The notes below the pieces were generated by a model. That model searched no databases. It was given only the letters and a program-made list of their open reading frames with translations, and was not told the DNA's origin. 64,000 nucleotides of DNA, taken from the NCBI RefSeq assembly GCF_019218635.1, contig NZ_JAHUZB010000001.1, positions 620,001 through 684,000 on the forward strand. Reading direction: 5' to 3'. The position numbers and the translations under genes are program-made. The DNA is from Enterococcus alishanensis. Its GTDB lineage: Bacteria; Bacillota; Bacilli; Lactobacillales; Enterococcaceae. Positions 35,940 through 45,247 of the stretch are shown one piece after another. Every line of letters starts with the position of its first letter. Position 1 is the first letter of the stretch.

Positions 35940-35970
35940 AAAAAAGGACCTGAACTATTTTTAGTTCAGG
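35940..35970 (-). terminator. Terminator of the YheO-like regulator gene
   Basis: On the minus strand CCTGAACTA (35970-35962), 4-base loop, TAGTTCAGG (35957-35949), then TCCTTTTTTTC. Confidence 0.88.
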
Positions 35971-35978
35971 CCTAGAAT

Positions 35979-36611
35979 TTATCCAATGTAATTGTATAGA
36001 GTATATTTTGAAATGTTGAAAAACTTCGCTACTTTGTCTCCTGATTTAGTAATCAAGAAAGCACCTTTTTTATTCAAGAACTGGATGCTCTTAACTTTAT
36101 CTTCTTTAGTCATTAGAGCCACAGGTTTACCAACGATTCGGACAGATTCCAAAATTAATTCATCAAGTAATTGATTGACGTTTTTTGGAATCAAACTATT
36201 GTCAGTTGTTGTCTCTTCTTCAGAAGTGGCAGTTAGTTTATGCAACGCATTTTCAGCTGCAAAGATGGAGGAAGTATCAAAGTTGATTGAAAAGATACCA
36301 TCTAACTTACCTTCATCATTTTTAAAATAAATTGTGCTAGATTTTAACACGCGACCATCGTGAGTGCGGGTTAAATAATTAAATCGGTTTTGTAATTCTT
36401 CTGGATCTTTTTTCAATGTTTCTAATACGATTTGAGAAGGGCCATCACCAATATGACGAGCAGTCACGTGGCCGTTTTCAATATAGATAATTGAATGCTC
36501 CGCATCGTCTGAATCAACCTTGTGAATGACAACTTCACAATCTTCACCAAATTGAGTTGTAATCGCTTTACCAATTTGTCGCAAAAATTCCACATTGTTT
36601 TCTGATAGCAT
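35979..36611 (-). CDS. YheO/DauR-like PAS-HTH transcriptional regulator
   Basis: 210 residues: an N-terminal YheO PAS-like sensor (about 1-115; EDCEVVIHKVDSDDAEHSIIYIENGHVT) and a C-terminal HTH_22-type helix-turn-helix (KVKSIQFLNKKGAFLITKSGDKVAKFFNISKYTLYNYI). Start at 36611 has TTGGAGG upstream; the longer frame to 36707 would run through a palindromic region. It is divergent from ssnA and the purine genes, so it is the best candidate for their local regulator, filling the place that the sigma-54 activator YgeV has in E. coli. The ligand is unknown. Confidence 0.87.
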   Translation of the reverse strand: MLSENNVEFLRQIGKAITTQFGEDCEVVIHKVDSDDAEHSIIYIENGHVTARHIGDGPSQIVLETLKKDPEELQNRFNYLTRTHDGRVLKSSTIYFKNDEGKLDGIFSINFDTSSIFAAENALHKLTATSEEETTTDNSLIPKNVNQLLDELILESVRIVGKPVALMTKEDKVKSIQFLNKKGAFLITKSGDKVAKFFNISKYTLYNYIG

Positions 36612-36664
36612 CTTAAAAACCTCCAATATACCAATCTCATGATAACAAGACTTTAATTTTTCGT

Positions 36665-36705
36665 GTTTTCTCAAAACAATATTACCATGAAAATATTGAG
36701 AAAAC
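36665..36705. promoter_or_regulatory. Interleaved inverted repeats between regulator and ssnA
   Basis: GTTTTCTCAA (36665-36674) pairs with TTGAGAAAAC (36696-36705), and within it CAATATT (36677-36683) pairs with AATATTG (36692-36698). Probable operator(s) of the YheO-like regulator. Confidence 0.6.
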
Positions 36706-36734
36706 AAACCAACAAAAAAATTTTTTAGTAAGGC

Positions 36735-36864
36735 TTTTTTTTTTTTAGTTTTGTGCTATACTATGGTTAAGCAAGAAACAACAAGAAACGTTGACCACAA
36801 AATTGTAAAGGGCTTCAAAAAAAGTTTTTTATGATTTAAAAAATTAAAATTGTAAGCGTTATCT
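36735..36864 (+). promoter_or_regulatory. ssnA operon promoter, T12 tract and cre site
   Basis: A 12-T homopolymer (36735-36746) covers the -35 zone of an extended -10 TGc-TATACT (36754-36762). Downstream TGTAAGCGTTATCT (36851-36864) matches the CcpA cre consensus at 13 of 14 positions and would act as a roadblock. Confidence 0.65.
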
Positions 36865-36879
36865 AAAAGGAGGAAAACT

Positions 36880-38214
36880 ATGTTACTCATTGGAAATGGT
36901 CACTTAATTACGCGTCAAAAAGAAAATGCTTTTATTGAAAATGGTGCAGTTGCAATCGATGGAAAAACGATTAAAGAAGTTGGCCAAACAAAAGATTTGA
37001 AGGCAAAGTACCCAGAGGCAGATTTTATTGACGCAAAAGGTGGCGTGATTATGCCAGGGTTTATCAACATGCATAATCATATCTATAGTACATTTGCTCG
37101 TGGATTAAGTATTAATGGTTACAATCCAAAAAACTTTATGGATATTTTAGAAGGTCAATGGTTCAAAATTGATAGTGAAATGAACAATCATACGACATTA
37201 CAAAGCGGACGAGTTTCTTATTTAGAAAGTATTAAAAATGGTGTTACAACAATGTTCGATCATCAAGCAAGTTATGGAGAAGTTAGCGGTAGTTTGGAAC
37301 AATTATCAAACGCTGCTGACGAGATGGGTATCAGAACTTGTTTATGTTATGAAGTCTCTGATCGAAATGGCGTAAAACCAGCTGAGGAAGCAATTGAAGA
37401 AAATGTTCGATTCATTAATGCTGCTAAAGCGCGTAAAGATGATATGCAAAAAGCTATGATGGGGATGCATGCAGCCTTTACAGTTTCAGATGAAACATTT
37501 GAAAAAGCACGTAAAGTAACACCTTCAGATATTGGTTTCCACATTCACGTGGCAGAAGATATTGCTGATGTGAAAGACTCACTACACAAGTACAATAAGC
37601 CAATCGTTAATCGCCTTTATGATTTAGATATTTTAGGTTCTAAATCAATGTTAGGTCACTGCATTTATATCAATCCACATGAAATGAAACTAATTAAAGA
37701 TACAGACACAATGGTTGTAACAAATCCTGAATCTAATATGGGTAATGCAGTAGGTTGCCCACCAATTATTCGAATGTTTAATGAATTTAATATTATGTGT
37801 GGTTTAGGGACAGATGGTTACACGCAAGATATAACCGAATCTTACAAAGTAGGAAACATTATTCATAAACATCACTTAGCAGATCCAACTGTTGCTTGGG
37901 CTGAAATTCCAGCAATGTTATTTGACAACAATGCTGCGATGGCAAACCGCTATTTTGACACTAAACTTGGTGTATTAGAACCTGATGCTGCTGGCGATGT
38001 AATCATTGTAGATTATCACGCAGCTACTCCAATGAATGAAAGTAATTTTAATAGTCATATTTTATTCGGTATGAATGGTGCAAATGTAACTGACACAATT
38101 GTTGCTGGAGATGTTCGAATGCGTAATCGTGAAGTGGTTGGAATTGACCAAGAGGAAGTTTACGCAAGTGCCCGTGAAGAAGCTGTTAAATTATGGAATA
38201 GAATTAACAAATAG
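36880..38214 (+). CDS. ssnA: SsnA amidohydrolase (purine cluster)
   Basis: 444 residues, amidohydrolase superfamily close to chlorohydrolases and guanine deaminase. Metal ligands visible: MHNHIY (H-x-H), GMHAAF, FHIHVAED and GLGTDGY. SsnA is one of the conserved partners of selenium-dependent hydroxylases and is required in the recently described anaerobic urate/purine degradation cluster, probably hydrolysing a ring-opened or deaminated intermediate. First gene of the operon; AAGGAGG precedes the ATG. Confidence 0.92.
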   Translation: MLLIGNGHLITRQKENAFIENGAVAIDGKTIKEVGQTKDLKAKYPEADFIDAKGGVIMPGFINMHNHIYSTFARGLSINGYNPKNFMDILEGQWFKIDSEMNNHTTLQSGRVSYLESIKNGVTTMFDHQASYGEVSGSLEQLSNAADEMGIRTCLCYEVSDRNGVKPAEEAIEENVRFINAAKARKDDMQKAMMGMHAAFTVSDETFEKARKVTPSDIGFHIHVAEDIADVKDSLHKYNKPIVNRLYDLDILGSKSMLGHCIYINPHEMKLIKDTDTMVVTNPESNMGNAVGCPPIIRMFNEFNIMCGLGTDGYTQDITESYKVGNIIHKHHLADPTVAWAEIPAMLFDNNAAMANRYFDTKLGVLEPDAAGDVIIVDYHAATPMNESNFNSHILFGMNGANVTDTIVAGDVRMRNREVVGIDQEEVYASAREEAVKLWNRINK

Positions 38215-38241
38215 AAAGTCAAATCAATGAGGTGAAAAAAT

Positions 38242-41200
38242 ATGAGCGATATTATGCGCCCGATTTCAATCGATGCGTTACTTGATTGGGTCATGCAGGA
38301 ATATAAAAAGTCTGGCACAATTTTCGGTGTTAGAAAGTTCTTTAAGCCAGAAGGTGACAAACAAATTTCTTTATTCAATGAAAAGATGGAGACACCGATT
38401 GGCCCAGCAGCAGGTCCACATACGCAATTAGCGCAAAACATAGTTGCTTCTTACTTAACAGGTTCACGTTTCTTCGAATTAAAAACGGTACAAATTTTAG
38501 ATGGTGAAGATTTACCTGTAGCAAAACCTTGTATCTCAGCTCGCGATGAGGGTTACAACTGTGAGTGGTCTACCGAGTTACGTGTACCTCAAGCGTTTGA
38601 AGAATATGTCAAAGGCTGGTTTGTTTTAAAATTATTGGCGCGTGAATTTGATTTAGGCGATCCTGATGGTTTTATTTTCAATATGAGTGTTGGATATGAC
38701 TTAGAAGGAATTAAAACGCCTAAGATCCAAAAATATATTCATGAGATGCAAGATGCAAAAGCTACACCAATTTGGGCGGAGTGTGTTGAAGCAGCAAAAA
38801 GTCGATTGAATCAATTTACCCGAGTGGATGAAGATTACATTAATCATATTAGTCCGAAAGTTTCCCATTCTATTACTCTATCGACGTTACACGGGACTTT
38901 ACCGCATGAAATCGAACAAATTGCTGTTCACTTATTAGATGAACAAAAGTTAAATACTTTCATTAAATGCAATCCGACGTTATTAGGTTATGAATATGCT
39001 AGAAAAACTATGGATGAACTTGGCTTCGATTATATGGAATTTGATGACCATCATTTTACTGAAGATTTACAGTTTGAAGATGCTGTACCGATGTTACAAA
39101 GGCTACAAGATCTAGCCGATAAAGAACAGTTAAACTTCGGGGTGAAAATTACCAATACTTTCCCTGTTGATGTAGGACAAGATGAATTACCATCTGAAGA
39201 AATGTATATGTCTGGTCGCTCACTGTATCCATTATCAATTATGGTTGCGAAAAGATTATCTGACGCTTTCCATGGTGAGCTACAGATTTCTTATTCCGGT
39301 GGTGCCGATGTATTCAATATGAAAGATTTGTTTGAAGCAGGTATTTGGCCAATAACAGTGGCGACAACTTTATTAAAACCAGGCGGTTATCAACGCTTAA
39401 CCCAAATGGCTAATGTTGTTTCAACCCTAGATTATCCAACTCATGTGAAAGTTGATTTAGAAAAAGTCAGTAAATTAGTTGAAAAATCAACCGAAACAGC
39501 AAAATATCAAAAATCAATAAAATTACCTGGATCTCCGAAAATTAAAGAAACAGTGCCTTTACTAAGCTGTTATACGGCGCCTTGTCGCGGAACTGGTGGC
39601 TGCCCAATTGACCAAGATATTCCAGCTTACTTACGTTATGTAGAAGAAGGCAAATATCTTGATGCGTTGAAAGTAATTGTGGATAAAAATCCACTACCAT
39701 TTATCACTGGAACAATTTGTGCCCATCCTTGTGAAACAAAATGTACCCGTCAATTTTATGAAGGCGCTATCGATATTCGTGGCGTGAAATTAGAAGCGGC
39801 AGAACATGCTTACGATGAATTATTAGCTTCAATGGTTAAACCTGAACCAGTTACTGATGCACCAAAAACAGCTGTTGTTGGTGGTGGACCGGCAGGGATT
39901 TCAGCAGGTTATTTATTAGCTCGCGAAGGTTTCCCAGTAACTGTATTTGAAAAAGATACAACCTTAGGTGGCGTTTGTAGTCAAGTCGTACCAGAATTTA
40001 GAATTTCGATGGAAAGCGTGCAAAAAGATGTCGAGATGGCACGTTTCATGGGGGCGGAGTTCAAGACTGGTCAAGCAGCACCAAGTTTAGAAGATTTAAG
40101 AGCGCAAGGATATGAAAAAGTGATTTATGCTATTGGCGCTTGGAAACATAATAATTTGAAATTAGAAGCTGGTGAAGCAATTAATTCACTAGAATTCTTA
40201 GTTAAAACACGGCAAAACACGCAAGAAAATCCGTATGGTGAAAACATTGTCGTAATCGGCGGCGGAAATACCGCTATGGATTGTGCTAGAGCCGCAAAAC
40301 AATTACCAGGAGTCAAAGAAGTTTCGCTAGTTTATCGTCGTGACAAACGAAATATGCCAGCCGATGAAGAAGAATTGTATTTGGCACTAGATGATGATGT
40401 TACTTTCCGTGAGCTACTTGCACCAATTAAATTAGTTGATGGTAAATTAACTTGTGAAGTAATGAAACTGGGAGCTCGTGATGCATCAGGTCGTAAGCGT
40501 CCGGAACCAACTGGCGAGTTTGTTGAAGTGAAAGCAGACGTAGTGATTTCAGCAATCGGTGAAAAAGTTGATGATACCTTCTTTAATTCAGTTGGCATCG
40601 AAACAGATAATCGTGGTCGTGTAGTAGTTAATCCACAAACTTTGGAAACTAACTTAAAAGATGTTTTTGTAGTTGGTGATGCTAACTTAGGACCAGCAAC
40701 AATTGTGGAAGCAATTGCAGATTCAACAAAAGCTTGTAATGCGATTGTTGAAGTTCATAATCGCAACTATGAACGGGCAAATCTAAATATTGATACCGCT
40801 TCAGTTCGAGCAAAACGCGGAGATATGGTGATACCGGAAAACCCGATGAGTCAAGCAGCTCGTTGTTTAGAATGTTCAACTGTATGTGAATCATGCGTAG
40901 ACGTTTGTCCAAACCGAGCAAATATCGTCGTGATGGTTCATGATGAACCACAAATCATGCACGTTGATCGGATGTGTAATGAATGTGGCAACTGTGAAAC
41001 ATTCTGTCCATACTCTAGTGCACCATACAAAGATAAATTTACTTTATTTAATTCAGAAGAAGATTTTCACGATAGTACAAATGAAGGTTTCTATGTAGTA
41101 GATCCAAGTCGTAAATTAGTCTTGGTTCGAAACAAAGGCGAAGAAAATACATTCTCATTAATTGATGGCAATGTGAAGGTAGCAAATGGCTTACAAGATA

Positions 41201-41247
41201 TGATGGAAACTGTTATTGATGACTATGCTTTCGTTTTAGCGAACTAA
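38242..41247 (+). CDS. ygfK: YgfK, multidomain flavin/iron-sulfur reductase
   Basis: 1001 residues. A dihydroorotate/dihydropyrimidine-dehydrogenase-like TIM barrel (about 1-430) is followed by a GltD-type cysteine region (CYTAPCRGTGGCP near 443-455, CAHPCETKC near 493-501). Next is an FAD/NAD(P) domain (VVGGGPAGISAG near 546, VVIGGGNTAMDCARAA near 671). A ferredoxin-like end has CLECSTVCESCVDVCP (about 877) and CNECGNCETFCP (about 913). Once annotated as a selenate reductase subunit, it is now placed in anaerobic purine degradation, where a reductive step on the heterocycle is expected. The layout lets electrons move between NAD(P)H, ferredoxin-type carriers and the barrel flavin. Confidence 0.93.
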   Translation: MSDIMRPISIDALLDWVMQEYKKSGTIFGVRKFFKPEGDKQISLFNEKMETPIGPAAGPHTQLAQNIVASYLTGSRFFELKTVQILDGEDLPVAKPCISARDEGYNCEWSTELRVPQAFEEYVKGWFVLKLLAREFDLGDPDGFIFNMSVGYDLEGIKTPKIQKYIHEMQDAKATPIWAECVEAAKSRLNQFTRVDEDYINHISPKVSHSITLSTLHGTLPHEIEQIAVHLLDEQKLNTFIKCNPTLLGYEYARKTMDELGFDYMEFDDHHFTEDLQFEDAVPMLQRLQDLADKEQLNFGVKITNTFPVDVGQDELPSEEMYMSGRSLYPLSIMVAKRLSDAFHGELQISYSGGADVFNMKDLFEAGIWPITVATTLLKPGGYQRLTQMANVVSTLDYPTHVKVDLEKVSKLVEKSTETAKYQKSIKLPGSPKIKETVPLLSCYTAPCRGTGGCPIDQDIPAYLRYVEEGKYLDALKVIVDKNPLPFITGTICAHPCETKCTRQFYEGAIDIRGVKLEAAEHAYDELLASMVKPEPVTDAPKTAVVGGGPAGISAGYLLAREGFPVTVFEKDTTLGGVCSQVVPEFRISMESVQKDVEMARFMGAEFKTGQAAPSLEDLRAQGYEKVIYAIGAWKHNNLKLEAGEAINSLEFLVKTRQNTQENPYGENIVVIGGGNTAMDCARAAKQLPGVKEVSLVYRRDKRNMPADEEELYLALDDDVTFRELLAPIKLVDGKLTCEVMKLGARDASGRKRPEPTGEFVEVKADVVISAIGEKVDDTFFNSVGIETDNRGRVVVNPQTLETNLKDVFVVGDANLGPATIVEAIADSTKACNAIVEVHNRNYERANLNIDTASVRAKRGDMVIPENPMSQAARCLECSTVCESCVDVCPNRANIVVMVHDEPQIMHVDRMCNECGNCETFCPYSSAPYKDKFTLFNSEEDFHDSTNEGFYVVDPSRKLVLVRNKGEENTFSLIDGNVKVANGLQDMMETVIDDYAFVLAN

Positions 41248-41259
41248 GAGGTGAAAGAA

Positions 41260-42630
41260 ATGTCAATCGTAATCAAAGGTGGAACGGTCGTTTCAAGTCA
41301 TGGCCGTCGACAGTTAGATATTAGAATTAACGGCGAAAAAATCACCGAACTCGGCAATGGTTTATCTATTGCCGACGGTGAAGAAGTCGTCGATGCAACA
41401 GGATGTTTCATTTTTCCTGGATTAATTGATGGTCATACCCATTTAGAGCTAAATAATGGGATGACCGATACTTCAGATGATTTTACAACGGGTTCAATTG
41501 CCGCTGTGGCAAAAGGGACAACGACAGTCATTGATATGGCGACACCTGAACATGGTGGCACTTTAGATGAATGTCTCATTACTTGGAACAAAATGGCTGA
41601 AGGAAAATCCTCGGCAGACTTCAATTATCACATGTCAGTTATCGAATGGAATGAAAACATCGCAAAAGAGATTCCCAAAATGGTCAAAAAAGGGGTCACA
41701 ACTTTTAAGATGTATATGGCTTATGACAATTTGCGGACCAATGATGCCGAATTGTATGAAGCAATGAAAATTATTAAATCAGTTGGCGGTATGTTAGGTG
41801 TGCACTGTGAAAATGGCGATGTCATCAATCAGTTGCAAGCAGAATATTTAAAGGCTGGTAAAACTGGTCCTGAAAACCATCCATTAACACGACCAAATCA
41901 ATTAGAAGCCGAAGCGGTCAATCGCTACTTAACGATTGCTAAACAAGCAAATCTTGCGGTGAATATTGTGCATTTAAGCACAAAGGAAGCTTTAGAAGTG
42001 GTAAAACATGCACGAGCTGAAGGTCAGGAAGTTTACGTAGAAACTTGTCCACAATATTTATTGTTAGATGACGAGGCTTACGGATTACCAAATTTTGAAG
42101 GCGCGAAATATGTTTGCTCGCCACCGTTAAGAAAAAAAGCAGATCAAGAAGCTCTGTGGCAAGGAATTATTGATGGAGAAGTAAATACGATTTCTACCGA
42201 TCATTGTGATTTTAATTTTAAAGATCAGAAAATAATAGGAAAAGATGATTTTACAAAAATTCCTGGTGGAATGCCAGGAGTGGAAAGTCGTCCCGAACTT
42301 GTATATACCGCAGGAGTAGCAGCCGGCAAGATTACTCCTGAACGTTTTGTTGAATTGTTGTCAGAAAACATTGCCAAACAATTCGATTTATATCCACAAA
42401 AAGGCATCATTCAAGTCGACAGTGATGCTGATATCGTTATTTGGGATCCGGAAGCTACGGGTGTGATTAGTGCTAAAACACAGTTACAACATTGTGATTA
42501 CACACCATTTGAAGGATTCCAAACAAAGGGTAAAGCCCGAAGTGTTTATTTAAGAGGAAATAAAGTCGCAGAAAATGGCGAAATTATTTCAACAAAACAA
42601 GGGAAATTTATTTTCCGCAAGATTACTTAA
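41260..42630 (+). CDS. hyuA: Dihydropyrimidinase/D-hydantoinase-type amidohydrolase
   Basis: 456 residues, cyclic amidohydrolase. DGHTHLEL gives the H-x-H, TFKMYMAYDN the likely carboxylated Lys, HCENGD and NIVHLSTKEAL the further His, and STDHCDFNF the Asp region. Equivalent to YgeZ/HyuA of E. coli in the same cluster: opens a reduced pyrimidine- or hydantoin-like ring. ATG 41260 is used; GTG 41251 lies in the AGAGGTGA ribosome site. Confidence 0.92.
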   Translation: MSIVIKGGTVVSSHGRRQLDIRINGEKITELGNGLSIADGEEVVDATGCFIFPGLIDGHTHLELNNGMTDTSDDFTTGSIAAVAKGTTTVIDMATPEHGGTLDECLITWNKMAEGKSSADFNYHMSVIEWNENIAKEIPKMVKKGVTTFKMYMAYDNLRTNDAELYEAMKIIKSVGGMLGVHCENGDVINQLQAEYLKAGKTGPENHPLTRPNQLEAEAVNRYLTIAKQANLAVNIVHLSTKEALEVVKHARAEGQEVYVETCPQYLLLDDEAYGLPNFEGAKYVCSPPLRKKADQEALWQGIIDGEVNTISTDHCDFNFKDQKIIGKDDFTKIPGGMPGVESRPELVYTAGVAAGKITPERFVELLSENIAKQFDLYPQKGIIQVDSDADIVIWDPEATGVISAKTQLQHCDYTPFEGFQTKGKARSVYLRGNKVAENGEIISTKQGKFIFRKIT

Positions 42631-42650
42631 ATTTTTAGGAGGCGTATTCA

Positions 42651-43844
42651 GTGAGTAAAATCAAATGGGTAAAAAATGAGATGCCCAAATCAGACGATCA
42701 GTATTTACATTTAATGAACCAAGAAAATATGGAAAAAGCAGGTTTCTTCCATCGAAGTTTCCCGCAGTATTCTGAAACGCCACTGGTTGATCTAACCCAT
42801 ATGGCAAAATTATTAGGCTTAAAAGATTTCTTCGTAAAAGATGAATCTTATCGTTTTGGCTTAAATGCGTTTAAAGTATTAGGCGGGTCATATGCGATTG
42901 CCAACTACGTAGCAGATAAAGTTGGTGACGACATTGAAACAATGACCTACGAACGTTTGACTTCACCAGAGTTGGAAAAAGAATTTGGGACAGCAACTTT
43001 TTATACAGCAACTGACGGAAACCATGGTCGTGGCGTTGCTTGGGCTGCTAGTGCTTTAGGACAAAAATCAGTGGTCTTGATGCCAAAAGGTTCTGCTAAA
43101 TCACGTTTCGATAATATTGCAAATGAAGGCGCTGACGTAACTATTACAGATGTGAACTATGACGAAGCTGTTCGGATGGCAAATGATTTAGCTGAAAAAG
43201 ATGAAAACGGTGTAATGGTTCAAGACACTGCTTGGGATGGCTATGAAAAATTACCGACATGGATCATGCAAGGTTACGGTACGATGGCTTCAGAAGCTGC
43301 CAAACAGTTAAAAGAAGAAAACAAACGACCAACTCATATTTTTGTACAGGCGGGTGTAGGTAGTTTAGCAGGTGCAGTCGTTGGTTACTTTGCCAATATT
43401 TACAAAGACAATCCACCAAAATTAGTTGTAATGGAAGCACAAGCTGCTGATTGTCTATACAAATCAGCTGAAGCAAAAGATGGCAATATCAGAATTGTTG
43501 ACGGTGATTTAGATACGATTATGGCCGGTCTTGCTTGTGGTGAACCAAATACGATTTCATTTGATATTTTGAAAAATCATGTTGATTATTTTGTATCTTG
43601 TCCAGACTGGGTAGCTGCAAAAGGCATGCGGATGCTAGGAAACCCGGTTAAAGGCGATCAACAAGTGATTTCAGGTGAATCAGGAGCGGTCGGAATGGGT
43701 TTAGTTGCTGCTTTAATGCAAGATCCTGAATATGTTGATTTAAAAAATGCACTAGAATTAAATTCGGAATCAGAGGTATTGATGTTCTCAACTGAAGGAG
43801 ACACCGATCCTGATAATTATAAACACATTGTGTGGGGGGAATAG
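42651..43844 (+). CDS. ygeX: 2,3-diaminopropionate ammonia-lyase
   Basis: 397 residues, fold-type II PLP enzyme. Converts 2,3-diaminopropionate to pyruvate and two ammonia. The PLP lysine is Lys75 in [13 protein letters not shown], and the glycine loop of the phosphate site is [25 protein letters not shown] is the substrate loop. GTG start with TAGGAGG upstream. In the purine cluster it produces the carbon end product pyruvate. The 2-aminoacrylate released on the way is the type of compound removed by the RidA protein encoded five genes on. Confidence 0.94.
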   Translation: MSKIKWVKNEMPKSDDQYLHLMNQENMEKAGFFHRSFPQYSETPLVDLTHMAKLLGLKDFFVKDESYRFGLNAFKVLGGSYAIANYVADKVGDDIETMTYERLTSPELEKEFGTATFYTATDGNHGRGVAWAASALGQKSVVLMPKGSAKSRFDNIANEGADVTITDVNYDEAVRMANDLAEKDENGVMVQDTAWDGYEKLPTWIMQGYGTMASEAAKQLKEENKRPTHIFVQAGVGSLAGAVVGYFANIYKDNPPKLVVMEAQAADCLYKSAEAKDGNIRIVDGDLDTIMAGLACGEPNTISFDILKNHVDYFVSCPDWVAAKGMRMLGNPVKGDQQVISGESGAVGMGLVAALMQDPEYVDLKNALELNSESEVLMFSTEGDTDPDNYKHIVWGE

Positions 43845-43849
43845 GAAAA

Positions 43850-45169
43850 ATGGATTTTAACGCAATCAAAGACGCAGCAAAAAATTATGAAAAAGACATG
43901 GTCAAATTTTTACGAGACTTAGTAGCAATTCCTGGTGAATCTGCTGAAGAAGGTCCGAAATTACAAAGAGCTAAAGAAGAAATGGAAAAACTTGGTTTTG
44001 ATAAAGTAGAATTCGATCCTCAAGGAAACTTATTAGGCTATATGGGTACTGGTAAAAAATTAATTGCTTTTGATGGTCATATGGATACAGTTGCTATTGG
44101 TGATCGTGACAACTGGAAATTTGATCCTTATGAAGGTTACGAAACAGATACTGAAATCGGTGGCCGCGGAACATCTGACCAAGAGGGCGGAATTGTTTCA
44201 GCTGTTTACGGTGCTAAAATCATGAAAGATTTAGGTTTATTAAATGATGATTACACTGCATTAGTAACAGCTACTGTTCAAGAAGAAGATTGTGATGGCT
44301 TATGTTGGGAATATATTATTAAAGAAGATAAAATTCGTCCAGAATTTGTTGTTTCAACTGAACCAACTGATGGTGGAATCTACCGTGGCCAACGGGGAAG
44401 AATGGAAATTCGTATCGATGTTCACGGAATTTCTTCTCATGGTTCTGCACCAGAACGTGGCGATAATGCAATCTACAAACTATCAGATATCTTAAATGAT
44501 GTACGTGATTTAAATAATAATGGTTGTACTGAAAGTACCGAGATTTTAGGTCTTGAAAAAATGTTACATGAAAAATGGAATCCTGAATGGCAAGAAGCGC
44601 GTTTCTTAGGTCGTGGAACAGTGACTGCTTCACAACTTTACTTCTCTTCTCCATCTCGTTGTGCCGTTGCAGATGGTGCGTCTGTATCATTAGACCGTCG
44701 GATGACTGCTGGCGAAACTTGGGAAGGTTGTCTAGAAGAAATTCGTCAATTACCAGCTGTAAAACGTTATGGCGACGATGTAACAGTTTCACTTTATAAT
44801 TATGACCGTCCTTCATACACAGGTTTGGTTTATCCAATCGAAGCGTACTTCCCAACTTGGGTAATTCCAGAAGAATCTCCAGTAACGCAAAGCTTAATGG
44901 AAACTCATCATGAATTATTTGGTGAAAAACGCTTAGGCCCAGATACACAAATTAAAATGCGTGAAGCTCGCCCATTGTTAGATAAATGGACCTTCTCGAC
45001 AAACGGTGTATCAATTATGGGACGTAACGGCATTCCTTGTATCGGTTTTGGTCCAGGGGCTGAAGCACAAGCACATGCACCAAATGAAATTTCATGGAAA
45101 CAAGATTTAGTAAACTGTGCGGCTTTCTATGCAGCATTACCAACAATTTATACAAAAAACACTAAATAA
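43850..45169 (+). CDS. ygeY: YgeY, M20-family peptidase/deacylase-type hydrolase
   Basis: 439 residues, metal-dependent M20 fold: [27 protein letters not shown] (bridging Asp), VQEEDCDGL (catalytic Glu-Glu). Closest in layout to YgeY/DapE-ArgE-like enzymes. In this cluster it should free diaminopropionate from a carbamoyl, formyl or ureido derivative. I start at ATG 43850 (MDFNAIK) after GGGGGAATAGG; the frame also opens at 43832, which overlaps ygeX. Confidence 0.92.
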   Translation: MDFNAIKDAAKNYEKDMVKFLRDLVAIPGESAEEGPKLQRAKEEMEKLGFDKVEFDPQGNLLGYMGTGKKLIAFDGHMDTVAIGDRDNWKFDPYEGYETDTEIGGRGTSDQEGGIVSAVYGAKIMKDLGLLNDDYTALVTATVQEEDCDGLCWEYIIKEDKIRPEFVVSTEPTDGGIYRGQRGRMEIRIDVHGISSHGSAPERGDNAIYKLSDILNDVRDLNNNGCTESTEILGLEKMLHEKWNPEWQEARFLGRGTVTASQLYFSSPSRCAVADGASVSLDRRMTAGETWEGCLEEIRQLPAVKRYGDDVTVSLYNYDRPSYTGLVYPIEAYFPTWVIPEESPVTQSLMETHHELFGEKRLGPDTQIKMREARPLLDKWTFSTNGVSIMGRNGIPCIGFGPGAEAQAHAPNEISWKQDLVNCAAFYAALPTIYTKNTK

Positions 45170-45176
45170 TTTTGCT

Positions 45177-45214
45177 TTTTCTAGTGAGTCCCTTGCTATT
45201 GACTCACTAGAAAA
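45177..45214 (+). other. Intercistronic hairpin between ygeY and ygeW
   Basis: TTTTCTAGTGAGTC (45177-45190), 10-base loop, and its perfect complement (45201-45214). No T run follows, so it looks like an mRNA-stabilising or processing stem rather than a terminator. Confidence 0.7.
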
Positions 45215-45247
45215 CCATTTAAAAAATATATCTTAAGGAGAGCGACA

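Noticed and set aside
36612-36707. Longer N-terminus for the YheO-like regulator
   Set aside because: Passes through inverted repeats in the control region; ATG at 36611 has GGAGG at proper distance.
39571-41247. YgfK as a selenate reductase subunit
   Set aside because: That older label rests on weak evidence; domain layout and cluster context support purine degradation.
44319-44948. 209-residue open frame on the minus strand inside ygeY
   Set aside because: Fully antisense to a clear M20 enzyme, low-complexity His/Leu/Gln-rich translation, no ribosome site; a mirror of plus-strand codon use.
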